Source: Schaalia turicensis ACS-279-V-Col4 (lineage in GTDB: Bacteria > Actinomycetota > Actinomycetes > Actinomycetales > Actinomycetaceae). From it: a stretch of DNA of 64,000 bases. The position numbers were made by a program, and so were the translations under genes. Numbering within the stretch: the first letter of the stretch is position 1; each line of letters opens with the position of its first letter. Shown piece by piece: positions 1 to 8,415 of the stretch. Location: contig NZ_JH815208.1 of the NCBI RefSeq assembly GCF_000296505.1, positions 559,163 through 623,162 on the forward strand. The letters are read 5' to 3'. A model generated the notes under the pieces. The model worked only from the letters and a program-made list of their open reading frames with translations, was not told where the DNA came from and ran no database searches.

Positions 1-795
1 GGTGTCCCGGACGTGACTGATGGTGACGATGATGGTGATGGCATCCCGGACGCGGACGAAGCGGCTCATGGTACTGACCCGAAGAATCCTGACACTGATG
101 GTGATGGGGTTAATGATGGTCAGGAAGTCAAAGATGGTACTGACCCGACGAAGGCTGATACTGATGGTGACGGGATTTCTGATGGTCGGGAGAAGGATCT
201 TGGTACTGACCCGAAGAAGGCTGATACCGATGGTGACGGTCTGACTGATGGTGAAGAGGTCGGAACTGACGTTGACCAAGATGGCAAGGCCGTCAAGAAT
301 GATGACGGTACTGCGAAGGTTGATGATTCTAAGGCCACCAAGACCGACCCGAAGAAGGCTGATACCGATGGTGACGGTATTAATGATGGTGACGAGGTAA
401 GTGGTGCTAAGAATCCGTTCAAGGGTGATAAGGCTGACCCGAACGGTAAGCCCGGAAACACTGACCCGAACAATGCTGACACTGACGGTGACGGCATCAA
501 TGATGGGGATGAGGTGACCGGAGCTAAGAATGGCGGTAAAGCCACTAACCCGAACAAGGCTGATACCGATGGTGACGGCATCAATGATGGTCAAGAAATC
601 AAAGATGGTACCGATCCGCTGAATCCGAATGAGCCCGGCAACAACGGGAATAATGGAAACACCGGAAATAGCGGCAACAAAGGTAACACCGTGTGGCAGA
701 AACTCCCCAAGACTGGTTACGCGGGGATTCCGGTGCTGGCACTAGGGTTACTAGCCCTTGGTGCGGGTGCAGTCATGGTTCGTCGCCGTAAATAG
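1..795 (+). CDS. Cell-wall-anchored surface protein with TSP3-like calcium-binding repeats (5' end outside window)
   Basis: The frame is open from base 1, so the protein begins upstream of the window; only its C-terminal part is visible. It consists of about seven repeats of the type [12 protein letters not shown] with intervening TDPKKA segments, which match thrombospondin type 3-like calcium-binding loops with regularly spaced Asp. A Gly/Asn-rich linker follows, then a sortase signal LPKTG (703-717), a hydrophobic segment and an RRRK tail. In this family the protein is exported, cut between Thr and Gly of LPKTG by a sortase and joined to peptidoglycan. The function of the missing N-terminal part cannot be inferred. 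No sortase gene is seen nearby. A strong terminator follows at 817-855. Confidence 0.85.
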   Translation, partial: GVPDVTDGDDDGDGIPDADEAAHGTDPKNPDTDGDGVNDGQEVKDGTDPTKADTDGDGISDGREKDLGTDPKKADTDGDGLTDGEEVGTDVDQDGKAVKNDDGTAKVDDSKATKTDPKKADTDGDGINDGDEVSGAKNPFKGDKADPNGKPGNTDPNNADTDGDGINDGDEVTGAKNGGKATNPNKADTDGDGINDGQEIKDGTDPLNPNEPGNNGNNGNTGNSGNKGNTVWQKLPKTGYAGIPVLALGLLALGAGAVMVRRRK

Positions 796-816
796 CAGTA
801 ACCATTGAGAACAATA

Positions 817-857
817 ACAGTTTGGGTCGCCCCCAAAAGGGGCGACCCAAACTGTTT
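817..857 (+). terminator. Rho-independent-type terminator after the surface protein
   Basis: A perfect 17-bp stem (817-833 with 839-855) has a 5-nt loop and is followed by TTT. It lies 22 bases after the stop codon of the LPKTG protein gene. Confidence 0.85.
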
Positions 858-1011
858 GATGAACAGGAACCATAAAGGGCGGGCTAATACCCAAAGGGGC
901 TCATGCCCAAATGTGTCTTTTCGGGCGTGTCGGGGTGGTTTTAGTGGCCTGCCCAGCCTTTGCGGATGTGTAGGGATCCGTCTTGGTATTTGCTCCGATG
1001 AGTGTGCCGTG

Positions 1012-1383
1012 TCAGATATTGACGGTGACAATCCAGCGGTCAGCGTCGAGGAAAGCGGTTGTTTTGACCGCTGTCATTCGCAGGCCGTTGTCAGCGCGCA
1101 TGCGTTCCATAGTGTCTGCGACCTGTTCGTGATTGAAAGTGGCGATCGGCTTACCCAGGCAGTTCACTTCCATGTAGCCATCGGAGAACCCGCCGTGCAC
1201 GATGAGCATGCAGTGGAACTCTGCAGGAGCATCCGCGCTGGTTGGAGGCCATTTTTCTTTGCGCGCACGACGTGCAATCGTGACGTCAAGGTCGTGCGAC
1301 GGCTCTAACTGCGTCCAGTTGTCCGACTGAGCAACGATGAGCGTCGGTTCTTTGTATCCGAAAAGCTTCTGGAAGAAATCCAT
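1012..1383 (-). CDS. Conserved-looking hypothetical protein, 123 aa
   Basis: A 123-residue soluble protein beginning MDFFQKLFGYKEPTL. I do not recognise the family. It has no signal peptide or membrane segment, and a basic patch (ARRARKEKW) near residue 40. The reading frame is preferred over the overlapping forward frame because its composition is that of a folded protein, while the forward frame is Cys- and Arg-rich and runs through the terminator at 817. No clear ribosome binding site is visible before the ATG. It sits between the surface protein and gluQRS, on the same strand as gluQRS and 84 bases downstream of it, so the two could be co-transcribed. Confidence 0.6.
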   Translation of the reverse strand: MDFFQKLFGYKEPTLIVAQSDNWTQLEPSHDLDVTIARRARKEKWPPTSADAPAEFHCMLIVHGGFSDGYMEVNCLGKPIATFNHEQVADTMERMRADNGLRMTAVKTTAFLDADRWIVTVNI

Positions 1384-1467
1384 GGGTTAAGTGTGGCACG
1401 AGGTGCCTACTTCTGCTGGTCATGCTCCTGTTCAGAGGGTGGAGGATGGGGGTGAAACTCGGTTGGC

Positions 1468-2415
1468 TCAGAATGCGGGGAGCCCGGTGGGCGGGGTGAC
1501 AATCCACGGGTCAAGGGGGAGTGCTCGCAGGGAGTCGATGGGGAGAGCGTCTGCAATGTCGATGGCGGTTCGCGCTCCGTCAATTCCCAGGGAACGACCA
1601 ATCCATTCGACGGCATCCTCCGTGGTCCACCCAAGTTCATACAGGTCAGCGAGGGTGACGGCTCCGTCGCGCTTCGCGAGGCGAGAGCCCGCCTCGTTCA
1701 GTGCCAGTGGCACGTGCACGTAAGTCGGGACCGCGATTCCGAGCAGTGTTGCCAACGCCGCTTGAGCGGGCGCTTGAGACAACAGATCATCGCCTCGTAC
1801 CACTTGGGCGACATGTTGGAAGCCGTCATCGACCACCGCGGCCAAGTTGTACGCGGGCACGCCGTCAGCACGGCGCAGCACGAAGTGATCGACGGGGCCG
1901 GTGAAAGAACCGTGGAGTTCATCGAATACGGTCCACTCGCTTGCTGGAGCGCGAAGGCGAAGCGCGGGAGTGCGCCCGAGCTCGGCGAGCTGTCGGCGTC
2001 GAACCTCGCGCTCAGTGTCAGTCAGGTTGAGGCATGTGCCGGGGTAGTGTCCCGGCGGAACATGGGGAGCGGACGCGGCTTCTTTAATGTCCTTGCGGGA
2101 GCAATAGCACTCGAACGCATATCCCTGCTCGACCAGGTAATCGAGCGCCTGCGTGTGGGCGGCTGAACGCGTCGTCTGCACCAGTATTGTGCCATCCCAG
2201 TTCAGTCCGATCGCTTTCAGGTCAGCGATCTGGCGGTCGGCGCTGCCCGAACGCACGCGGTCTATATCTTCCATGCGCAGGACAAACGAGCGCCCGCTAT
2301 TACGCGCCCAGGCCCAAGCGAGGATCGCGGTCCGCAGATTCCCGACGTGAAAATCCCCGGTAGGAGAGGGCGCAAAACGTCCCACGCCTTGCTGAATGAG
2401 GGAACCGCTGGTCAT
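1468..2415 (-). CDS. gluQ: Glutamyl-Q tRNA(Asp) synthetase (GluQRS)
   Basis: A class I aminoacyl-tRNA synthetase catalytic domain without an anticodon-binding domain, which is the hallmark of GluQRS. This enzyme activates glutamate and attaches it to queuosine at position 34 of tRNA(Asp). Visible features are the HIGH-type motif in SPTGDFHVGN near residue 20, a zinc-type Cys cluster (CYCSR...GTC) near residue 120, and a KMSKS-type motif LAKRDG. The length of 315 aa is normal. The ATG at 2415 is chosen because homology begins there and because TACACT lies 6 nt upstream with no ribosome binding site, which fits leaderless transcription. The frame stays open further upstream but that part looks non-coding. 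It is divergent from the fluoride channel genes. Confidence 0.88.
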   Translation of the reverse strand: MTSGSLIQQGVGRFAPSPTGDFHVGNLRTAILAWAWARNSGRSFVLRMEDIDRVRSGSADRQIADLKAIGLNWDGTILVQTTRSAAHTQALDYLVEQGYAFECYCSRKDIKEAASAPHVPPGHYPGTCLNLTDTEREVRRRQLAELGRTPALRLRAPASEWTVFDELHGSFTGPVDHFVLRRADGVPAYNLAAVVDDGFQHVAQVVRGDDLLSQAPAQAALATLLGIAVPTYVHVPLALNEAGSRLAKRDGAVTLADLYELGWTTEDAVEWIGRSLGIDGARTAIDIADALPIDSLRALPLDPWIVTPPTGLPAF

Positions 2416-2421
2416 GGGTTT

Positions 2422-2427
2422 AGTGTA
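2422..2427 (-). promoter_or_regulatory. -10 box of a probable leaderless gluQ promoter
   Basis: TACACT on the minus strand ends 6 nt before the gluQ ATG, and there is no Shine-Dalgarno sequence. Transcription would start at or near the start codon. Confidence 0.5.
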
Positions 2428-2483
2428 CAAACTGCGCCGACAGGGCAGGCTGATCGTTCCTGCCCGAGTCTCGTGAACTTGTG

Positions 2484-2489
2484 TAGGCT
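2484..2489 (+). promoter_or_regulatory. -10 box (TAGGCT) of a probable leaderless fluC promoter
   Basis: TAGGCT lies 7 nt before the ATG at 2497 and there is no ribosome binding site. The same hexamer at the same distance precedes at least five other genes in the window. Confidence 0.55.
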
Positions 2490-2496
2490 GGACGCG

Positions 2497-3039
2497 ATGA
2501 ATGATCCTGCAAAGCCCGTCCAGCGCATCTGGCCGTACGTTGCCGTTGGTGGCGCGTTGGGCGCGCTTGTTCGCGCTAGCGTGGACTATCTGACAGTGTT
2601 CTTCCCCGATTCTGCGGTCATTTCGCACGCGATTCCCATCATGTGGTCGACGGTTCTCGTGAATCTTCTCGGCGCGTTTGTGCTTGGTGTGGTCGTGCCG
2701 CTTTTTACTGATCCCTCACGCGAGCGCGTGCGCCTGCTGGTTGTCACCGGCTTCCTGGGAGCGTTCACGACCTACGGCACATTGATCGCTGCAACTGCGA
2801 ATGGGATGATCGCGTCCGGATCTATTGTCGGGGCGATTGTTCCGGCGCTCGCGTCGCTGACGTTGCTTTTCCTTGGCGTCGTGTGCGCGGGGTGTGGTTG
2901 TGCGTTGGGCCGCTTCGTAAAGTTCGGCATGTTCGAGGTCGTTGAGGTGAGTGACGAGGCCGGGTCCAGCGTTTCATCTCCGTCTTCTGATGCGGCCGGG
3001 ATGGTCGACCGTGACACCTTCGCTGAGGAGGAACAATGA
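2497..3039 (+). CDS. crcB: Fluoride-specific ion channel FluC/CrcB, first copy
   Basis: A small four-helix membrane protein of the Fluc/CrcB family, which exports toxic fluoride passively. It has the family signatures GGALGALVR near the N-terminus, an N-L-x-G-A-F stretch in helix 2 and GFLGAFTTYGT in helix 3. The usual TTFST is TTYGT here. The last ~40 residues form an acidic Ser-rich tail not found in typical ~125-aa members. The start is set at 2497 by alignment and by the leaderless -10 box. The stop overlaps the next start by four bases (ATGA). Paired non-identical FluC genes usually make a heterodimer with the subunits in opposite orientations, and that is inferred here. Confidence 0.88.
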   Translation: MNDPAKPVQRIWPYVAVGGALGALVRASVDYLTVFFPDSAVISHAIPIMWSTVLVNLLGAFVLGVVVPLFTDPSRERVRLLVVTGFLGAFTTYGTLIAATANGMIASGSIVGAIVPALASLTLLFLGVVCAGCGCALGRFVKFGMFEVVEVSDEAGSSVSSPSSDAAGMVDRDTFAEEEQ

Positions 3040-3503
3040 TCGTTCTCTTCAGCGTGCTCGGCACAGCCCTCGGCGGAGCACTCGGTGCCCTCTCGCGCTG
3101 GAAACTCGATCTGGCTGTAAAAACCAGGTGGGTTGGCAAGCGCGCGTTGGCTGGAAAGCCCCTCCGCCCTTACGTCGGCATCGTGGTCGTCAATACGGTC
3201 GGTTGTTTCCTGCTTGGCTTCCTGACCGGGATCCTCCCGCTACTCGCGGTCCTTGTCGCCGGTGGGTCTACGGTCGACTATCCGGGCATCACCGGAACCA
3301 TGCGTTTTGTCCTATCAACGGGTTTCCTTGGTGGCTTCACCACGTTCTCAACCGCGGTCCTGGATGCGTGGACCGAGGTGTGGGCTCGTCGGGTCCGCGC
3401 CGGAATGAGTCTGATTGTTGTCGGCTGGGTGAGTGGCCTCGTCTCCTATCTGCTGGGACTTGGATTAACGGCACTCGTCTCCTATCTGCTGGGGATTGGA
3501 TGA
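3036..3503 (+). CDS. crcB: Fluoride-specific ion channel FluC/CrcB, second copy
   Basis: The second Fluc/CrcB subunit, translationally coupled to the first (ATGA overlap). It contains GGALGALSRW, NTVGCFLLGF and the canonical GGFTTFSTA motif. At 155 aa it is slightly longer than usual. The C-terminus carries a 36-nt tandem duplication (copies start at 3438 and 3474) that gives VSYLLGLGLTALVSYLLGIG. The second unit probably extends the last helix. The pair most likely forms one dual-topology channel in the cytoplasmic membrane. Confidence 0.88.
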   Translation: MIVLFSVLGTALGGALGALSRWKLDLAVKTRWVGKRALAGKPLRPYVGIVVVNTVGCFLLGFLTGILPLLAVLVAGGSTVDYPGITGTMRFVLSTGFLGGFTTFSTAVLDAWTEVWARRVRAGMSLIVVGWVSGLVSYLLGLGLTALVSYLLGIG

Positions 3504-3738
3504 GCTGTATCTGTCGACTAAGGCGCAATTCGCGATCTGGATCACTGTTCGCGCGCTGACGGTTACCGAAACGTGATCGCGTAAAACTGCAGGTCAGGCT
3601 CACTTTCATTTCACATCGTGGCGTTATGTAACAGAAAATTTGGGTGGCGCGGACTTGCCTCCTATGCTGAAAACATCAACGCAGCGCGAAAACGCGCCGA
3701 AAACCCGGTGCGCACGATCTGAATCGAAGGAGGGCGCC

Positions 3739-4731
3739 ATGATTGACCTTGCCGGAGTGCGAAAGGTTTACTCCGTCAAAGGTGGCAACGAGGTTGTCGC
3801 GCTCGACAATGTCACCCTCCACGTTGAACGTGGATCCATCCACGGAATCGTTGGTCAGTCTGGTGCGGGCAAGTCAACGCTCATCCGATGCCTGACCGCG
3901 CTTGAACACCCCAGCGACGGCAATATCGTCGTCGACGGGCTCGACTTGGCGCAGTTGCGTGGAAAAGCCCTGCGAGAAGCTCGTCGCAAGATCGGCATGG
4001 TCTTCCAGGCCGCGAACCTGCTGGACTCGCGCACAGCGGCGCAGAACATCGGCTACCCCCTGAAACTTGCGGGCGTACCGAAGGATCAGATCAAAGCGCG
4101 CGTTGAAGAACTACTTGCCCTTGTCGGTCTTTCGGGACGAGGCGACTCATATCCGTCTCAGCTTTCCGGTGGTCAGCGTCAGCGCGTCGGCGTTGCTCGA
4201 GCGCTCGCGGACAATCCCAGTGTTTTGCTGTGTGACGAGCCCACCTCCGCGCTCGACACCGAATCGACGCGCCAGATTCTGGAACTCATCCGCAAGGTTC
4301 GCGACTTAGAAGGCGTGACCGTTCTGGTCATCACCCACGAAATGGCTGTCGTCCGCGAAATCTGCGACTCCGTTACTTTGCTCGGTCACGGTCGCGTCAT
4401 CCAGACGGGCACTGTCGAAGAGGTCGTTGCCGACCCGTCCAGCCCACTCTCGCGTGAACTCGTTCCCGCACCGTCCGTTGACGATGCTGACCTGCGCGAA
4501 GGCACCACGCTTCTCGACGTTATCTTCACATCGCACCCCGGCGTGCCCACCGGTGCGACCGTTCTGAACCTCGCCGCCTCAATGGGCGCCGACGTGACAG
4601 CCGGAACCTTCGAATCTATTGGAATGACTCAGGTTGGTCGCCTGGCACTCTCCGTGCCCAGCTACCACTCGAAGCAAATTCTTTCTGAACTGCGTGAACA
4701 TGACATCTACGCCGAGGTGAGGTCCGCATGA
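3739..4731 (+). CDS. metN: Methionine ABC transporter ATP-binding protein MetN
   Basis: ATPase subunit of the MetNIQ importer for L- and D-methionine. Walker A GQSGAGKST is at residues 39-47, the signature LSGGQ at about 142-146 and Walker B with LLCDEPTSALD at about 164-174. The C-terminal ~80 residues match the NIL domain, which binds methionine and inhibits uptake in this family. The ATG at 3739 follows a good ribosome binding site (AAGGAGG); the frame is open further upstream without homology. It overlaps metI by four bases. The 235-base region upstream is without a gene, and I could not recognise a SAM riboswitch in it. Confidence 0.93.
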   Translation: MIDLAGVRKVYSVKGGNEVVALDNVTLHVERGSIHGIVGQSGAGKSTLIRCLTALEHPSDGNIVVDGLDLAQLRGKALREARRKIGMVFQAANLLDSRTAAQNIGYPLKLAGVPKDQIKARVEELLALVGLSGRGDSYPSQLSGGQRQRVGVARALADNPSVLLCDEPTSALDTESTRQILELIRKVRDLEGVTVLVITHEMAVVREICDSVTLLGHGRVIQTGTVEEVVADPSSPLSRELVPAPSVDDADLREGTTLLDVIFTSHPGVPTGATVLNLAASMGADVTAGTFESIGMTQVGRLALSVPSYHSKQILSELREHDIYAEVRSA

Positions 4732-5489
4732 CACCCCTTCTTCCCTCCCTCTACACGTCGCTTGCAGGCCTGTTGCCCGCAGGGTTGCTACCTGCTGGGC
4801 TCCTGTCCGCTGGTGTGAACGACCCGAAGTGGCTGGATAACCCGGCGCTGACGAAGCAGTTCCTGCCGGCAATCGGTGAAACCCTGGCGATGATGGGCTT
4901 TTCCACGCTGTTCACGGTCCTGCTCGGTATCCCGCTTGGTCTGTTGCTTGTTCAGACTGCCAAGAATGGCCTGACTCCGAATAAGACCATCTACCAGACC
5001 GCGTCGACGATCGTGAACGTCATCCGCTCGCTGCCGTTCATCATCGGCATCGTCGTCCTACTGCCCGTTACCCGCATCATTGTGGGAACAACGCTCGGCT
5101 GGCAGGCAACCGTCGTCCCACTCGTGCTCCTATCGGTGCCGTACTTCGCGCGCCTCGTCGAATCGAACATTCTTGCGATCGACTCCGGCAAAATCGAAGC
5201 TGCTCAGATGATGGGCGCAACGAACCGCCAGATCCGCTGGGGTGTTCAGGTTCGCGAAGCTGCACCCGCGCTGGTGCAGTCCACGACCACGCTTGCTATT
5301 ACCCTGATCGGCTACTCCGCAATGGCGGGCGCCGTCGGCGGTGGTGGTCTTGGACAGATGGCCATTAACTACGGCTACAACCGTTGGCAGGACGACGTCA
5401 TGATCGCCACGGTTATTGCGATCATCGTGATCGTCCAGCTGGTTCAGATGATTGGTGACATGATCAGCCGACTGGTGGATCACCGCTGA
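4728..5489 (+). CDS. metI: Methionine ABC transporter permease MetI
   Basis: Membrane permease of the MetNIQ system, with about five transmembrane helices and the ABC permease EAA-type loop (EAAQMMGATNRQIRWGVQVREAAPALV). At 253 aa it is about 30 residues longer than typical MetI. The excess is an N-terminal stretch with three near-repeats of LLPAG (LAGLLPAGLLPAGLLSAG), which could be an extra hydrophobic segment or a start placed too early. The ATG overlaps the metN stop, which supports coupled translation. Confidence 0.92.
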   Translation: MTPLLPSLYTSLAGLLPAGLLPAGLLSAGVNDPKWLDNPALTKQFLPAIGETLAMMGFSTLFTVLLGIPLGLLLVQTAKNGLTPNKTIYQTASTIVNVIRSLPFIIGIVVLLPVTRIIVGTTLGWQATVVPLVLLSVPYFARLVESNILAIDSGKIEAAQMMGATNRQIRWGVQVREAAPALVQSTTTLAITLIGYSAMAGAVGGGGLGQMAINYGYNRWQDDVMIATVIAIIVIVQLVQMIGDMISRLVDHR

Positions 5490-5661
5490 GTCGACCACCA
5501 GTCGGGCAACCGGCAGGCCAGCACTGTTCAATCAATCGTTTCACATCGACTGACCATTCAGTGGTCTATTTCGTTACACAGTCTTCATACCCGGACGTCT
5601 GTGCTCCCCTTGAGGTTGAGCGAGTACGTTTCTGGGTAACAACACAGAAAGAGGAATTCTC

Positions 5662-6510
5662 ATGCGTTCCATCCGTAATCTTGCCGCTACTGGTGTAGCA
5701 ACCGTCCTTGCCCTTGGCCTCGCAGCTTGTGGCTCCACCGGTTCCGATTCGTCCGCTTCCGGCTCTGAAGCGTCCGGTTCTGGCGACACCGTCACCCTGA
5801 AGGTTGGTGCCACCCCGGCCCCGCACGCAAAGATCCTGCAGTACATCCAGGACAACCTGGCAGCTGACGCGGGCCTGAACCTCGACATCGTCGAGTACAC
5901 CGACTACGTCCTGCCGAACTCCGCCCTGAATGACGGCGAGCTCGACGCGAACTTCTACCAGACCGTCCCCTACCTGGAGATCGCTGAAAAAGAAAACGGC
6001 TACGACTTCACCGCCGGTGAAGGTATTCACCTTGAGCCTCTCGCAATCTACTCGTCGAAGATCAAGTCGCTGGATGAACTTCCGGCAGGCGCAAAGATCG
6101 GCATCATCGATGACGTCACCAACCAGTCTCGTGCGCTGACGTTGCTCTCCCAGCAGGGCCTCGTCGAACTGCCGACCGACGGTTCTGAAGCCAACGTGAA
6201 CAACGTGAAGATCCTCGGCGACTTCACCTTCCAGGAGGTTCAAGGCGCCCAGCTGGTTCGCTCCCTGCAGGACGTTGACATCGCCGTTATCAACGGCAAC
6301 TACGCCCAGGAAGGTGGCCTGTCGCAGGCTAACGACGCCCTGGTCGTCGAGTCCCCCAAGAACAACCCGGCAGTGAACGTCCTCGTTTGGAAGAGTGACA
6401 CTAACAAGGCCGAAGCGATCGCGAAGCTCGAAGAGTTGCTCCACTCCGATGGGGTCAAGTCCTACATTGAACAGACTTGGGCCGACGGCTCCGTCATCCC
6501 CGCGTTCTGA
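5662..6510 (+). CDS. metQ: Methionine-binding lipoprotein MetQ
   Basis: Solute-binding lipoprotein of the NlpA/MetQ family, which delivers methionine to MetNI. It has a lipoprotein signal peptide with lipobox LAAC (Cys23), then a Ser/Gly/Glu-rich linker of about 20 residues that spaces the binding domain from the membrane. The mature domain begins VTLKVGATPAPHAKIL and contains DGELDANFYQTVPYL, a hallmark of the family. A ribosome binding site (GAGGAA) precedes the ATG. It lies 172 bases after metI and may have its own promoter. A hairpin terminator follows at 6594-6624. Confidence 0.92.
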   Translation: MRSIRNLAATGVATVLALGLAACGSTGSDSSASGSEASGSGDTVTLKVGATPAPHAKILQYIQDNLAADAGLNLDIVEYTDYVLPNSALNDGELDANFYQTVPYLEIAEKENGYDFTAGEGIHLEPLAIYSSKIKSLDELPAGAKIGIIDDVTNQSRALTLLSQQGLVELPTDGSEANVNNVKILGDFTFQEVQGAQLVRSLQDVDIAVINGNYAQEGGLSQANDALVVESPKNNPAVNVLVWKSDTNKAEAIAKLEELLHSDGVKSYIEQTWADGSVIPAF

Positions 6511-6593
6511 TCGGTACTGCTGACCAGCTCTGCTGACCGGCTGCCGGTGTTGATTGGCGAGCTTGGCAGCTGACCAGCCAACTTACTTTAAGA

Positions 6594-6624
6594 GAGGGCC
6601 ACCCCGAAAGTCGGGGTGGCCCTC
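6594..6624. terminator. Hairpin between convergent metQ and the YagU-like gene
   Basis: A perfect 14-bp GC-rich stem (6594-6607 with 6611-6624) has a 3-nt loop. No strong T-run is present on the metQ side. It lies between two converging genes and may serve both. Confidence 0.65.
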
Positions 6625-6709
6625 AGCTCAAGTGTTGGTCGCTACTGAAGCTAGCCTCGCTTGTCTGCGTGAATGCTTGTTCAAGTCGCGGTCAGCGTAA
6701 TCAGTGCGA

Positions 6710-7258
6710 TCAGTGAGTTTCCAGCGCGAACTCGGCGTCCGGTTCCTTGGTGAAGCGGTTGCGCAGGTCGCGACGGAAGACTTCAATGACCCACATCCAG
6801 ACGATGTGGCCGAAGATCTCGGAGAAGTGCTCCTGCCACGGCTGATCCCACGGTGCCGGGACGATGCCCATGAGTGGCATGAGGATGACGTGGAAGCCGA
6901 TCCACACGAGGATGCCGAAGACGGCACCCTGCCAGAGCTTGACCTGCGGGAAGCGCTCAGCGAGCACGCAGTAAACGATGGCGACGACGATCGAGAAGGA
7001 GAAGTGGATGATGAAGGACATCCACGGCAGGCCTTCATTGCCGTTGAAGGTGTAGGTGGCGTGCGTGAGGTCGGGGTTCATGCCGAACAATTCAAGCAGG
7101 GACTGCGGCGGGTTGGTGGCGTTGCGTTCCGGCGTACGCGGGGGCAGTGGTACCTCCCAACCGAATTTGATGATGGCGGAGATGATGCCACCAATGAGGC
7201 CAACGAGTGCTGCAACGCCGTACTTGCGACGCTTCGGATTAGTCTGTGTGATATTCAT
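6710..7258 (-). CDS. YagU-family inner membrane protein (DUF1440-like)
   Basis: A 182-aa membrane protein with three to four hydrophobic segments (AALVGLIGGIISAIIKFGWE, FIIHFSFSIVVAIVYCVLAE, GAVFGILVWIGFHVILMPLM, IFGHIVWMWVIEVF). The motif GWEVPLPPRTPERNATNPP matches the YagU/DUF1440 family; E. coli YagU has been linked to acid resistance. The ATG at 7258 is preferred to an in-frame TTG at 7276. There is no ribosome binding site, and an inverted repeat ends just before the ATG, which suggests regulated, possibly leaderless expression. Confidence 0.78.
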   Translation of the reverse strand: MNITQTNPKRRKYGVAALVGLIGGIISAIIKFGWEVPLPPRTPERNATNPPQSLLELFGMNPDLTHATYTFNGNEGLPWMSFIIHFSFSIVVAIVYCVLAERFPQVKLWQGAVFGILVWIGFHVILMPLMGIVPAPWDQPWQEHFSEIFGHIVWMWVIEVFRRDLRNRFTKEPDAEFALETH

Positions 7259-7288
7259 GCTGTCAGCATATGTCAATCCGTTGACAGC
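7259..7288 (-). promoter_or_regulatory. Inverted repeat GCTGTCA-N16-TGACAGC at the YagU-like gene start
   Basis: Perfect 7-bp arms (7259-7265 and 7282-7288) directly abut the start codon at 7258, with further TGTCA half-sites at 7270 and 7326. The position fits an operator at the transcription start. The regulator is unknown. Confidence 0.45.
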
Positions 7289-7410
7289 GTGACATTATGT
7301 AAGCGATTAAACGCCTCACATCACATGTCAATCTCTGGCGCTGAGTGAACAACCAGGGGAATTCGTCCTCGTTGCTGATGTGCTGGAGCCAGAGAGACGA
7401 AGAAACAAAA

Positions 7411-7444
7411 GTAGGGAGCCACCCCGATTGGAATAGCTCCCTAC
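7411..7444 (-). terminator. Terminator after upp
   Basis: On the minus strand, 9-bp arms (7436-7444 and 7411-7419) are followed by a T-rich run (TTTTGTTTCTTC), 51 bases after the upp stop. Confidence 0.65.
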
Positions 7445-7494
7445 TTCAGATATGCACGGCGTTCACCATGTCAGTGAACGTGCATGCAACAATG

Positions 7495-8133
7495 TCAGTC
7501 AGCGATGCCGTAGAGACGGTCGCCAGCATCACCGAGACCCGGGACGATGTAGGACTTCTCGTTGAGGTGGTCGTCAACAGCTGCGACAACAACCTTGACG
7601 TCTGCGCGGTCACCCACTGTCTTTTCAAGTTCGGCGATGCCTTCCGGGGCTGCGAGAATGCAGATGCAGGTGACATCCTTGGCGCCATGTTCAAACAGGT
7701 AGTTTGTTGCTGCGACCATGGTGTGACCGGTGGCGAGCATCGGGTCGAGGATGAAGCACTGGCGACCGGACAGATCGTCGGGCAAGCGGTTGGTGTAAGT
7801 TTCGATTTCGAGGGTGTCGTCGTCGCGACGCATGCCGAGGAAGCCGACCTCTGCGGTCGGGACCAGGCGGGTCATGCCTTCGAGCATGCCCAGGCCTGCG
7901 CGCAGGACGGGGACGACAATCGGGCGCGGTTCGGAGATCTGCAGGCCAACGGTCGGGGCGACGGGCGTGTTGATCGCGGTTTCGGAAACGGCGACGTTGC
8001 GCGTGGCCTCGTAGGCGAGCAGTGTGACGAGCTCGTCGACGAGCTGGCGGAAGGTTGCGGACGGCGTTTCGCGGTCGCGCAGAACGGTGAGCTTATGGCT
8101 AACAAGCGGGTGGTCCGCGACATGAAGATGCAT
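7495..8133 (-). CDS. upp: Uracil phosphoribosyltransferase
   Basis: Converts uracil and PRPP to UMP in pyrimidine salvage. The 212-aa length and the sequence throughout are typical. The PRPP-binding loop is in [13 protein letters not shown], the uracil-binding end is [11 protein letters not shown], and the N-terminal [20 protein letters not shown] pattern is characteristic. It is a single gene with its own terminator. The 282 bases upstream, shared with divergent tadA, hold one copy of the dispersed GACGAGGCC motif (8225-8233) and the tadA promoter. Confidence 0.95.
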   Translation of the reverse strand: MHLHVADHPLVSHKLTVLRDRETPSATFRQLVDELVTLLAYEATRNVAVSETAINTPVAPTVGLQISEPRPIVVPVLRAGLGMLEGMTRLVPTAEVGFLGMRRDDDTLEIETYTNRLPDDLSGRQCFILDPMLATGHTMVAATNYLFEHGAKDVTCICILAAPEGIAELEKTVGDRADVKVVVAAVDDHLNEKSYIVPGLGDAGDRLYGIAD

Positions 8134-8224
8134 AGTTCAAGGCTACCGCGCGCGGGCGGGCAGTGGGTAGCGCACCGGCGTTTTCGTGATTATTCCGCCT
8201 CGGTGCCACTGGTGTTTGATGGGG

Positions 8225-8233
8225 GACGAGGCC
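8225..8233 (+). repeat. Dispersed motif GACGAGGCC, intergenic copy
   Basis: One of 21 exact copies in the window. It lies in the upp-tadA intergenic region. Confidence 0.7.
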
Positions 8234-8403
8234 CGGATCCGTAATGTGAGGGTGATTCCTTGATTGTGTCGGACACTATTGGGGCGATGTCTCAGGTGGA
8301 GAGATAGGTGGATTATTGAGTGAAAGGCGCGTGAAAAAGCCGTTTTTCCTGAGAGTTTCCTGCACGGTTGGATAGTGCGATTCAATTTGTATATGCCTGC
8401 CGG

Positions 8404-8409
8404 TAGGCT
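8404..8409 (+). promoter_or_regulatory. -10 box (TAGGCT) of a probable leaderless tadA promoter
   Basis: TAGGCT ends 6 nt before the GTG at 8416, and no ribosome binding site is present. Confidence 0.55.
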
Positions 8410-8415
8410 GTAGGC

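Noticed and set aside
40-620. Regular spacing of repeated blocks, CRISPR-like at first sight
   Set aside because: The repeats are in frame, code for DTDGDG-type calcium-binding loops and vary at synonymous sites. They are protein repeats.
3504-3738. SAM riboswitch upstream of metN
   Set aside because: I could not find the conserved SAM-I core or a terminator/antiterminator pair. Regulation of metNIQ is left open.
5566-6444. A 292-codon minus-strand frame opposite metQ
   Set aside because: It is antisense to a clear MetQ lipoprotein with signal peptide and ribosome binding site. Long antisense frames are expected in GC-rich biased genes.
7345-8244. A 299-codon plus-strand frame opposite upp
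   Set aside because: upp on the minus strand is complete and has its own terminator. The forward frame runs through that terminator.
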